Positions 1 through 5,854 of a stretch of DNA of 8,321 nt are shown here, in pieces. The first letter of the stretch is position 1; each line of letters begins with the position of its first letter. The position numbers and the translations under genes are program-made. Under the pieces are notes generated by a model. The model was not told where the DNA came from. It worked only from the letters and a program-made list of their open reading frames with translations, and ran no database searches. Source of the stretch: 66-474 sp036568625 (GTDB lineage Bacteria; Pseudomonadota; Gammaproteobacteria; Xanthomonadales; Rhodanobacteraceae); assembly GCA_036568625.1 (NCBI GenBank), contig DATCSF010000091.1:1-8321 (forward strand), read 5' to 3'.

Positions 1-1298
1 GTGGGCGACAGGTCGTATGCGCTGGCGCTGCTCAGCGGCGCGAGCTTGGCGCGCGCCGCTGCGAGCGTTTCGGTGGAATAGGGCAAGGCATCGGCGTCAT
101 CGTCAACATCGACCCACAGGATTCGCGCGCCACCTTCGTTGTATTCGCCATAGCGGTTGCAGCGGCCGAAGCGCTGCACCAGCGATGACCATGGGGCAAG
201 CTCAGTTACCAGCAGCTTCGAGGAAATGTCCACGCCGGCCTCGATGGCTTGGGTGGCGACGATGATGCGATCGGTCGCTGGTTCATCGTGCAGGCGACGA
301 ATTTGTTCGCTGCGTTCGTTGGCGCGAAAGCGCGCGTGGATCAGCAAGTCGTGCTTGTTCTCGCGATGTTCTTGCAGCAGACGAAACAGTTGTTGGGCGC
401 GCGCCACGCTATTGACGATGACCAGCGTTTGGGCGTTCGCATCGTGATTGGCGAGCGCGCTCTGGCACAACGCCTGGAGATAAGCTTTCAGGCCGTTCTT
501 GTTTCCGGCGGACTTGTCGAATGTGACGGTTGCACGTTCGAGCGATTTGACTGCGCGCAGGCGATTGCCCGCTTGCGCCTCGTCTTCCTCGGTGATGCCG
601 AGTGGCGTCAGCGAAGACAGGTGCGGTCGCAGGTCTACCGTGTCCAGCCATCGCTTGTTGAGCGTGGCCGACACCCACAGCGAGCGGCTGGATTTTGCCA
701 GCCTGAAGTTTCGCCGAAACGCCTCCAGTTGTGCCGAGGTGGCCAGGCCTGCGCCCATCAGCTGTACTTCATCGAATACCCACAGGCTGTCGTTGTGCAA
801 CAGCGCAAAGTGAATTGGCCATTGATAGCGGCTCATGCCGTAGCCGCGCATCAGCGCGCGTGACAGCAGCATGTCCTGAGTGCCAATCAGGATCATGTCT
901 TCTTCCGGGTGTTCGGCCCAGCTTTTGAGGTCGCTTTCGCCGCCCATCAGCATGTGTACGGATACTTTGCCTTTGCCTGATTTGTCGCCGTAGATGCCGA
1001 GATTCTTCAGCCAGCTTTCGATGTTGTCTTTGGTCTGCTCCACCAACACGCGCATCGGCAAGCACCAGATGAGGCGACGCGGGGTGGTGTCGTCGATAGC
1101 TGCGCCACGTTCACCTTGTCGCCACCCGCGCTTCCACAACCATGCAAGCGTCACCGCCGCCGTTTTTCCCATGCCGGTGGGCACGTCGAGCAAATCGGGC
1201 CAATTCTTCGTGGCAAGTTGAACCTGGTAATCAAATGGTTTGAACGCTTGATCATCGGCTTTGCCGAAGGCATGTCTGAAAAAAGAATCAAAGTCCAT
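1..1298 (-). CDS. cas3: CRISPR-associated helicase Cas3, type I-G (I-U/GSU0051-like), 3' end outside window
   Basis: Cas3 is the ATP-driven nuclease-helicase recruited by Cascade to unwind and degrade invader DNA. The frame is open from ATG 1298 to the window edge (432 residues). Visible SF2 motifs are Walker A PTGMGKT (40-46), a TQD motif (140-142), Walker B DEVQ in place of DEAH (176-179), SAT (210-212), EAGVDIS motif V (353-359) and QRFGRCNR motif VI (375-382). The N-terminus (FDYQVQLATKNWPDLLDVPT) and the TQDMLLSRALMRGYG block are typical of the GSU0051-like Cas3 of type I-G. No HD nuclease domain precedes the helicase. In this subtype HD is C-terminal, so it should lie beyond position 1, probably with csx17, csb1, csb2, cas4/cas1 and cas2. 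The start is supported by GAGGG about 8 nt upstream, overlapping the stop of the HIRAN gene. Base composition looks less GC-rich than the right part of the window. Family call very secure; subtype fairly secure. Confidence 0.93.
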   Translation of the reverse strand, partial: MDFDSFFRHAFGKADDQAFKPFDYQVQLATKNWPDLLDVPTGMGKTAAVTLAWLWKRGWRQGERGAAIDDTTPRRLIWCLPMRVLVEQTKDNIESWLKNLGIYGDKSGKGKVSVHMLMGGESDLKSWAEHPEEDMILIGTQDMLLSRALMRGYGMSRYQWPIHFALLHNDSLWVFDEVQLMGAGLATSAQLEAFRRNFRLAKSSRSLWVSATLNKRWLDTVDLRPHLSSLTPLGITEEDEAQAGNRLRAVKSLERATVTFDKSAGNKNGLKAYLQALCQSALANHDANAQTLVIVNSVARAQQLFRLLQEHRENKHDLLIHARFRANERSEQIRRLHDEPATDRIIVATQAIEAGVDISSKLLVTELAPWSSLVQRFGRCNRYGEYNEGGARILWVDVDDDADALPYSTETLAAARAKLAPLSSASAYDLSP

Positions 1299-1307
1299 GT
1301 CTGGCCC

Positions 1308-1769
1308 TCATGTGTTCGATACCCACACTCGCAACCGCACCGGCTCCCACTGCTCATCCGGGTCGTCGATGCCGATGATTTCTGCATGCAGCGAGTACGC
1401 TCGGTCGGCCAGCGATGCTGCGGCAGCGTTGTCGCGGCGCGGCAAGTAGCCGAGCTTGTGCTTGCGCCAGAAGACTTCGATGGCGCGTGAGTCGTGCGGG
1501 TTGTCGGTTTGTCGGCGCAGTCGCAGGGCATCACCGAGACGCAGGTGCGCCAGCACCTTGTGACAGTCGCAGTGATGGCTGCCGGCGATGCGGCAGTCCT
1601 GAAGGTGCAAACGATGTGAGGGTGCGCGCGCCCTCACTGGCGTCACCGCAGCAAGCAATGGGCCGCCTATGCTGGCGACCAACGCGCCGAGAAAACGGCG
1701 CCGCGGTTTCGATGCGCCATCGGCGGCGGCAACCGCACCGCGTTCGGGATGGTTTGACTGCGTCTCCAT
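1308..1769 (-). CDS. HIRAN-domain protein with Tat-like signal peptide
   Basis: 153 aa. The C-terminal two-thirds (about 54-151) is a HIRAN domain. Its diagnostic stretch runs from LRLRRQTDNPHDSRAI (82-97) through HKLGYLPR (104-111) to a final strand ending VRLRVWV. In HLTF/Rad5 helicases HIRAN binds DNA 3' ends or damaged DNA, and bacterial stand-alone copies are poorly characterised. The N-terminus has a twin-arginine-like motif RRRFLGAL (23-30), a hydrophobic stretch to about 42 and an ARA near 47-49, suggesting export or anchoring. A Cys/His cluster HHCDCH (65-70) with C59 could bind metal. ATG 1769 was chosen over an upstream in-frame start at 1838 because AGGGGGG lies about 6 nt before it. 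The stop is 9 bases from the cas3 ATG and TGAGGG supplies the cas3 ribosome site, so the genes are probably co-expressed. Family seen; role in CRISPR biology is inference. It could be a host gene beside which a cas locus was inserted. Confidence 0.88.
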   Translation of the reverse strand: METQSNHPERGAVAAADGASKPRRRFLGALVASIGGPLLAAVTPVRARAPSHRLHLQDCRIAGSHHCDCHKVLAHLRLGDALRLRRQTDNPHDSRAIEVFWRKHKLGYLPRRDNAAAASLADRAYSLHAEIIGIDDPDEQWEPVRLRVWVSNT

Positions 1770-1791
1770 CAGGCCCCCCTGTGAGGTTCGA

Positions 1792-1820
1792 ACCCTACGC
1801 CGTAGTCGCAGCGCGGGCAA
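1792..1820 (-). promoter_or_regulatory. Candidate sigma70 promoter for HIRAN-cas3 operon
   Basis: On the minus strand TTGCCC (1820-1815) and TAGGGT (1797-1792) are separated by exactly 17 bp. They match the -35 consensus in 4 of 6 positions and the -10 in 3 of 6. Initiation would fall near 1785, giving a short leader that still contains the AGGGGGG ribosome site before ATG 1769. The -10 is weak, so this is only a candidate. Confidence 0.22.
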
Positions 1821-1932
1821 CACCAACACAGTTAGCACGGTCCAATCTCAGGGGGCGAGACGGCATGGAGGCCGAAGGGGTGCGCGCGTGGCCGGGTGAT
1901 TGGCGACGCCGCAGAGGGTCGGCGCCCACTGC

Positions 1933-2166
1933 TCAGGCGAACCGTCGCGGCGGAAACAACGCCGATGTTACCGATTGCTCGGCGCTCGATCGTGGCTTGA
2001 GCGGCCTTGCAATGTCACCGAGTAGTTGATGCGGCGACGGCGAATCCAGTTCGGGTGTAGCTGGGCCGTGCGACGACAGCAGGCGACGGATGGTGCGAAG
2101 GCGTTGCTCGTCGGCGAGGCTGTTCCACGCCAATCCTGCAACAACAATCCCGACAAGCCACGCCAT
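1933..2166 (-). CDS. Small hypothetical protein with N-terminal hydrophobic helix
   Basis: 77 aa, not recognised. Residues 2-14 (AWLVGIVVAGLAW) form a short hydrophobic segment that could be a membrane anchor or uncleaved signal. It is followed by a charged stretch (DEQRLRTIRRLL, 19-30) and a Pro/Ser-rich tail. A strong Shine-Dalgarno (AGGGGG, 9 nt before ATG 2166) and ordinary protein-like codon use support a real gene. The ribosome site can fold into a hairpin (2168-2183) that would partly hide it. It points the same way as HIRAN-cas3, but 163 bp separate it from the HIRAN start, so shared transcription is uncertain. No enzyme motif is visible. Confidence 0.5.
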   Translation of the reverse strand: MAWLVGIVVAGLAWNSLADEQRLRTIRRLLSSHGPATPELDSPSPHQLLGDIARPLKPRSSAEQSVTSALFPPRRFA

Positions 2167-2250
2167 TGCGGGGCACCCCCTGCATGGAACTGACGTCGAT
2201 GATGTCGCGACAGCGTGCTGGTTGCAACGGCGCGCCGTCGCGATAGCCTG

Positions 2251-2994
2251 CTACCGGGAAGACACGTACTTCTCGCGGCGGATGTGCTTGACCGGCATCC
2301 CGAGTTCCTTCAATTGGATGAAGGTGGCGTCGATCATGTCGGGGTTGCCGCAGAGATACGCGATATCGCATTCGGGATCGGGCTGCAGTTCTGGCAGCAC
2401 GTCCTGCACGTGGCCGCGGCGATCATTCGGGTGCGGTGCGGCGCGCGCAGCGCGCGACAGGCAGGCGTGGAAGGTGAATTCCGGGTGCTTGCGGGCGACC
2501 GCCTCGAATTCCTCGCCGTACAAAAGTTCCTGTTCGTTGCGGGCGCCGTAGAGCAGGGCGACGTGCGTGCCGCGCTCGCCGATGAGCCTTTCAATTTTCG
2601 GCAGCATGGCGCGATACGGCGTGATGCCGGTACCGGTCGCAATCAGGAAATAGCGCTGGTTGGCATCGTCGTCCATCAGGCAGAAGCGGCCGTACGGCCC
2701 GCTGGCTTGGACATTGCCGCCGTGTTCCAGGTTTCCGAGCAGTTTGGTCGCGGCGCCGCCGTCGACGAACGACACCGCCAGTTCCAGTTTGCCGACTTCG
2801 GAATCTTCGGCCGGTGTGCCGACCGAATAGCTGCGCTTGGTCGGTTTGCCGTCCTCGTAGTTGAAGTGGATCTGGATGAACTGGCCGGGCGTGAACTTGA
2901 ACGGCGTACCGTCGGCGCGCTCGAACTCGAGGTGGCGTACGCTCGGGGCCAGCATGCGGCTGCCGGCAAGCCTGAGTGGGAAGTGTTCGATCAT
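2251..2994 (-). CDS. Ferredoxin/flavodoxin-NAD(P)+ reductase (FNR superfamily)
   Basis: 247 aa cytoplasmic flavoenzyme that moves electrons between NAD(P)H and ferredoxin or flavodoxin. The N-terminal FAD-binding barrel (about 1-105) contains the FAD motif RSYSVG (54-59), with FTPGQFI (34-40) before it and SGPYGRF (98-104) closing the domain. The NAD(P)-binding domain has GTGITP (121-126), YGARNEQELLY (149-159) and CGNPDM (215-220). The tail RREKYVSSR carries an aromatic residue (Y243) a few positions before the end, as in bacterial Fpr-type reductases. Length is typical for Fpr (about 250 aa). ATG 2994 was chosen because family similarity begins at IEHFPLRLAGS. The open frame extends upstream to 3195 but that part is low-complexity and overlaps yadG antisense. 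No clear Shine-Dalgarno precedes the start. Divergent from yadG across 103 bp. Family secure; physiological partner and NADH versus NADPH preference unknown. Confidence 0.9.
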   Translation of the reverse strand: MIEHFPLRLAGSRMLAPSVRHLEFERADGTPFKFTPGQFIQIHFNYEDGKPTKRSYSVGTPAEDSEVGKLELAVSFVDGGAATKLLGNLEHGGNVQASGPYGRFCLMDDDANQRYFLIATGTGITPYRAMLPKIERLIGERGTHVALLYGARNEQELLYGEEFEAVARKHPEFTFHACLSRAARAAPHPNDRRGHVQDVLPELQPDPECDIAYLCGNPDMIDATFIQLKELGMPVKHIRREKYVSSR

Positions 2995-3062
2995 GTTCGT
3001 GACGGTGCGGCGAGCCTGACGCCGGCTGGCGGTTGCGACGGGTGGTGGGCGTGCCGTGCGGC

Positions 3063-3097
3063 TTGGGGCCGCGCGGGTGAAGCTTCTATAATAGGGG
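3063..3097 (+). promoter_or_regulatory. yadG promoter, probably leaderless
   Basis: A perfect TATAAT (3087-3092) lies 18 bp after TTGGGG (3063-3068). Only AGGGG separates the -10 from ATG 3098, so initiation would fall at or within a base or two of the start codon, giving a leaderless mRNA. The AGGGG abuts the ATG and is too close to serve as a ribosome site. CTATAATAG (3086-3094) reads CTATTATAG on the other strand, so it may also serve the divergent reductase gene. Confidence 0.68.
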
Positions 3098-4093
3098 ATG
3101 GCTGCCGATTCCGCTGTGCCAAACCCTTCCCCGCGCACGGCCGCCGCCGAGCCTTCCGGCGCTGTTCCGGCGCTCGAAGTCGTCGACTTGCGCAAGACCT
3201 ATTCCAATGGCGTCGAGGCGTTGAAGGGCGTCTCGCTGAAGGTCGCGCAAGGCGATTTCTTCGCGCTGCTGGGGCCGAACGGCGCGGGCAAATCCACCCT
3301 GATCGGCATCCTGTCGTCGCTGGTGAACCCGACCTCGGGTGATGCGCGCGTGTTCGGCTTGTCCATCCACGCCGATCGTGGCGGGGTGATGCGTCAGATT
3401 GGGCTGGTGCCGCAGGAAATCAACTTCAACCAGTTCGAGACGCCGTTCGACATTTGCGTGAACGTTGCCGGTTTCTATGGCATCCCGCGTGCAATCGCCA
3501 AGCCGCGCGCCGAAAAGTATTTGCGCGAACTGCGCATCTGGGACAAGGCTTTCCAGCCCACGCGCATGATGTCGGGCGGCATGAAGCGGCGGCTGATGAT
3601 CGCGCGCGCGATGATGAACGAGCCGCGCCTGCTGATCCTGGACGAACCGACCGCGGGCGTGGACATCGAGATCCGCCGCTCGATGTGGCAATTCATCACC
3701 GGCATCAACCGCGCCGGGACCACGGTGATCCTGACCACGCATTACCTCGAGGAAGCCGAGAAGCTTTGCCGCAACATCGCGATCATCGACCACGGCGAAA
3801 TCGTCGAGGACACGTCGATGCGGCGGCTGCTGGCGAAACTGGACGTGCAGTCGTTCGTGCTGGACGTCGCCGGCCTCGGGGGCACGCTGCCGCAGCTCGA
3901 CGGCGTGAAGCTGACGCGCCTCGACGATGCCACGCTGGAGGCCGAAATGCCGAGCACCCACGACCTCAACGCGCTGTTCGCGGCGCTGACGGCGCGTGGC
4001 GTCACCGTCACCTCGATGCGCAACAAGACCAATCGGCTGGAGGAGCTGTTCGTGCGGTTGGTGGAGCGCAACGGCCACGGGGCGACGGCATGA
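3098..4093 (+). CDS. yadG: ABC-2 type exporter ATPase, YadG family
   Basis: 331 aa ATPase that would power the membrane subunit encoded next. Walker A GPNGAGKST (59-67), Q-loop Q106 in LVPQEINFN, the signature MSGGMKRRLMIAR (158-170), Walker B LLILDEP (178-184, catalytic E183) and the switch histidine in TTHYLEEAE (H215) are all present. The protein follows E. coli YadG throughout, including FFALLGPNGAGKS, GVDIEIRRSMW and the C-terminal MRNKTNRLEELFV block, which separates it from NodI or CcmA-like ATPases. About 24 Ala/Pro-rich residues precede the conserved start (ALEVVDLRKTY) and are absent from E. coli YadG. The start codon is fixed by the adjacent TATAAT promoter. The stop overlaps the yadH start as ATGA, implying coupled translation. 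The transported substrate is unknown. Family call secure. Confidence 0.95.
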   Translation: MAADSAVPNPSPRTAAAEPSGAVPALEVVDLRKTYSNGVEALKGVSLKVAQGDFFALLGPNGAGKSTLIGILSSLVNPTSGDARVFGLSIHADRGGVMRQIGLVPQEINFNQFETPFDICVNVAGFYGIPRAIAKPRAEKYLRELRIWDKAFQPTRMMSGGMKRRLMIARAMMNEPRLLILDEPTAGVDIEIRRSMWQFITGINRAGTTVILTTHYLEEAEKLCRNIAIIDHGEIVEDTSMRRLLAKLDVQSFVLDVAGLGGTLPQLDGVKLTRLDDATLEAEMPSTHDLNALFAALTARGVTVTSMRNKTNRLEELFVRLVERNGHGATA

Positions 4094-4917
4094 ACGAGCT
4101 TGTACGGTCGCGTATCACGAATGCGCCGGCATACACCGGCTCTGCGCGCACCCGCGCGAACCTGGTGGCGCTCGGTACGATCACCCGCCGCGAAGTGCGC
4201 CGGATGCTGCGCATCTGGACGCAAACGCTGGTACCGCCCGCGATCACGATGACGTTGTATTTCGTGATTTTCGGCAAGGTGATCGGCAGCCGGGTCGGGC
4301 CCATGCACGGCTTCAGCTATATGCAATACATCGTGCCGGGCCTGGTGATGATGAGCGTCATCAACAATGCCTACGGCAACATCACCTCCAGTTTCTTCGG
4401 TTCCAAGTTTGGGCGTTACGTCGAGGAACTGCTGGCCTCGCCGATGCCGAGCTGGGTGGTGCTGACCGGCTACGTGTCCGGCGCGGTGCTGCGCGGCCTG
4501 CTGGTGGGCGCGATCGTGCTGGGGATTGCGCTGTTTTTCACCTCGCTGCACATCGCGCACCCGTTTGTCGCGATCACCACGGTGATCCTGGGCGCGACCA
4601 TTTTTTCGCTGGCGGGCTTCATCAACGCGATGTTCGCCAAGCGCTTCGATGACATCGCGATCGTCCCGACCTTCGTGCTGGCGCCGCTCACGTATCTCGG
4701 CGGCGTGTTCTATTCGGTCAACATGCTGGCCTCGCCGTGGCGCGAGGCGTCGCTGGCCAACCCCATCCTGTACATGGTCAACGCATTCCGCTTCGGCATC
4801 CTCGGCATCGGCGACGTGCCGGTGTGGGTGGCCTACGTGGTGATGCTGGCGTTCGTGGTCGCGCTGGGCGCGGTCGCGCTGTGGTTGTTGCGCAGGGGCG
4901 TGGGGCTTCGTTCCTGA
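4090..4917 (+). CDS. yadH: ABC-2 type exporter permease, YadH family
   Basis: 275 aa inner-membrane subunit that pairs with the YadG ATPase. About six hydrophobic segments are visible, near 43-63, 76-95, 122-150, 156-180, 190-211 and 245-267. Conserved blocks shared with E. coli YadH include RIWTQTLVPPAITMTLYFVIFG (split near 41-62), GFSYMQYIVPGLVMMSVI (74-91), FDDIAIVPTFVLAPLTYLGG (186-205) and the terminal LRS. The ABC-2 motif region with SFFGSKFGRYVEELL (101-115) follows TM2. It has about 20 more N-terminal residues than the E. coli protein (256 aa). ATG 4090 overlaps the yadG stop and is preceded by GGGGCGA, a weak ribosome site. Substrate unknown; family secure. Confidence 0.94.
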   Translation: MNELVRSRITNAPAYTGSARTRANLVALGTITRREVRRMLRIWTQTLVPPAITMTLYFVIFGKVIGSRVGPMHGFSYMQYIVPGLVMMSVINNAYGNITSSFFGSKFGRYVEELLASPMPSWVVLTGYVSGAVLRGLLVGAIVLGIALFFTSLHIAHPFVAITTVILGATIFSLAGFINAMFAKRFDDIAIVPTFVLAPLTYLGGVFYSVNMLASPWREASLANPILYMVNAFRFGILGIGDVPVWVAYVVMLAFVVALGAVALWLLRRGVGLRS

Positions 4918-4940
4918 ACTGCGTGGCGTAAGATCGCCGC
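4907..4940 (+). promoter_or_regulatory. Candidate leaderless promoter for DUF4124 gene
   Basis: TAAGAT (4929-4934) matches TATAAT at 4 of 6 positions and ends 6 nt before ATG 4941, the spacing expected for initiation at the start codon. The -35 region (TTCGTT, 4907-4912, 16-bp spacer) is poor and lies in the end of yadH. No good Shine-Dalgarno precedes ATG 4941, which fits a leaderless start, although read-through from yadGH is equally possible. Confidence 0.33.
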
Positions 4941-5588
4941 ATGAAGGCCGCGCTTGCCGCCGTCGTGATCTTCGTCTGCGCCATCGGGTGCACGGATGCA
5001 TCGGCGCAGGTGTACCGGTGCACCGCTGTGGACGGCAGCCTGAGCTATCAGGATCACGCCTGCGCGCACGGGCAGAAGCAGAAAATCATCGACGTGCCGA
5101 GCCACGCGCCGCCGGGTTACGTGCCGCCGCCGATCGCGACCGTCGCCCCACCCGTGGCCGCCGTGAGTACGTTGCCACCACCCGCCCCGGTTCCTGAGTC
5201 GGCTTCGCCCCTGCCGACCATGTACATGTGCGTCGGTGCGGTCAACGGCAAGCAATACCTGACGCGTTCGCCGCCACCGCCGTATCTCGCGCCGCTGGGC
5301 GTGATGGGTTACCCGCCGCGGTCGCTGGCGCGGGCCTACGGTACGCGCGGCGGGGCGGGCGTGTCGGCGCCGGAATTGTCGAAGCCCGGCGTGGGCGGAC
5401 CGCGGATCGCCACTGGCATGACCGAGGTGCAGGATTTCTGCCTGCCGGCGACGCAGGCGCAGGTGTGCGGTTACGTGCAAACGGAATACGAGGAAAACCA
5501 CCGCGCATTGCGGAGGGCAATGCCGCACGAGCAGCCGCCATTGGAGCAACGCGAACAGCAACTGTCTGCGCAACTCAAGAACTGTTGA
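4941..5588 (+). CDS. Secreted DUF4124 domain protein
   Basis: 215 aa. A signal peptide covers about 1-22 with a likely cut at ASA|QVY. An alternative reading as a lipoprotein at C17 (AIGC) is less convincing. QVYRCTAVDGSLSYQDHAC (23-41) is the classic DUF4124 core with its paired cysteines, C27 and C41. A Pro/Ala/Val-rich linker (about 57-92) leads to a second segment starting MYMCVGAVNGKQYLT (94-108), then a Pro/Gly-rich stretch and a C-terminal part with C167, C176, a Glu/Gln-rich helix (183-213) and a final C215. DUF4124 proteins are abundant periplasmic or envelope proteins in Xanthomonadales and related bacteria, with no settled function. It starts 23 bp after yadH, so it could share that transcript. 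The domain is clear; the role is unknown. Confidence 0.86.
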   Translation: MKAALAAVVIFVCAIGCTDASAQVYRCTAVDGSLSYQDHACAHGQKQKIIDVPSHAPPGYVPPPIATVAPPVAAVSTLPPPAPVPESASPLPTMYMCVGAVNGKQYLTRSPPPPYLAPLGVMGYPPRSLARAYGTRGGAGVSAPELSKPGVGGPRIATGMTEVQDFCLPATQAQVCGYVQTEYEENHRALRRAMPHEQPPLEQREQQLSAQLKNC

Positions 5589-5627
5589 ATCTGGAACCCC
5601 GTCGAGGCTTCGGGAAACATCTCTTCT

Positions 5628-5821
5628 TCGTCATTCCGGGCGCCGCGAAGCGGCGATCCGACTGCGTTTGCAGGATTGCAAACGCGAACGGCGAAGCCGA
5701 CCCGAAGGGCGAGCGCCATGGACGGCGCGAGTCAACCCAGTGACTTTGTTTCCATGAAGCCAAAGTCGCTGGGTTCCGGGTTCCGTCCGCGATGAAGCCG
5801 CGGCCGGCCCCGGAATGACGA
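5628..5821. repeat. MITE/REP-like intergenic element with 13-bp terminal inverted repeats
   Basis: A 194-bp non-coding element. The ends TCGTCATTCCGGG (5628-5640) and CCCGGAATGACGA (5809-5821) are perfect 13-bp inverted repeats. Inside are three hairpins. The first is CGCCGC-GAA-GCGGCG (5641-5655). The second is GCGTTTGCA-GGAT-TGCAAACGC (5664-5685). The third has 15-bp arms, AACCCAGTGACTTTG (5734-5748) with CAAAGTCGCTGGGTT (5761-5775), and one G-T pair. GGGTTCC is tandemly duplicated at 5771-5784. No transposase is encoded and no target-site duplication is visible. GTCATTCC/GGAATGAC-ended repeats between genes are common in Xanthomonadaceae-type genomes, so this is probably one of many copies. 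It sits between the convergent DUF4124 and ogt genes and may help end transcription. Confidence 0.78.
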
Positions 5822-5850
5822 CAAAATCAACCATTCATTTCGAGATGGTT
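5821..5850 (-). terminator. Possible rho-independent terminator of ogt
   Basis: Just after the ogt stop on the minus strand, AACCAT (5850-5845) and ATGGTT (5834-5829) can pair across a 10-nt loop. GATTTTGT follows. The stem is short and AT-rich, so the prediction is weak. The neighbouring repeat hairpins could do the same job. Confidence 0.35.
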
Positions 5851-5854
5851 TTAT

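Noticed and set aside
249..863. Plus-strand 204-aa frame at the left end
   Set aside because: It is antisense to cas3, whose minus-strand frame carries all helicase motifs over 432 residues.
1..1298. Generic DEAD-box helicase, or Cas3 of type I-C, I-E or I-F
   Set aside because: No N-terminal HD domain and no Cas2 fusion is present, and the conserved blocks match the GSU0051-like group. A generic DEAD-box protein would show DEAD rather than DEVQ.
1782..1799. GGTTCGAACCC, which resembles a tRNA T-loop
   Set aside because: The flanking 5-nt arms pair at only about three positions on either strand, and no acceptor, D or anticodon arm is present. It overlaps the candidate HIRAN promoter.
2227..2238. 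Perfect 12-bp palindrome ACGGCGCGCCGT downstream of the reductase gene
   Set aside because: It has no loop and no following T-run, so it is not a terminator. It contains a GGCGCGCC site, common in GC-rich DNA.
1..2250. Search for a CRISPR array beside cas3
   Set aside because: No regularly spaced direct repeats of about 28-37 bases were seen anywhere in the window. The array, if any, should lie beyond the left edge.
2015..2371. Minus-strand 118-aa frame across the reductase end and the small ORF
   Set aside because: It overlaps two better-supported genes and its composition (Arg/Pro/His-rich) looks like a shadow.
2215..3342. Long plus-strand open frame (375 aa) opposite the reductase gene
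   Set aside because: It is the antisense of a clear FNR-family protein with intact FAD and NAD(P) motifs. Its own translation shows no recognisable domain, as expected in GC-rich shadow frames.
3098..4917. NodI/NodJ or CcmA/CcmB interpretation of the ABC pair
   Set aside because: Residue blocks along both proteins follow YadG and YadH much more closely, and no nodulation or cytochrome c genes are nearby.
3086..5001. Long minus-strand open frames (330 and 419 aa) under yadG and yadH
   Set aside because: His/Arg/Gln-rich translations with no domain, lying exactly opposite well-conserved YadG and YadH.
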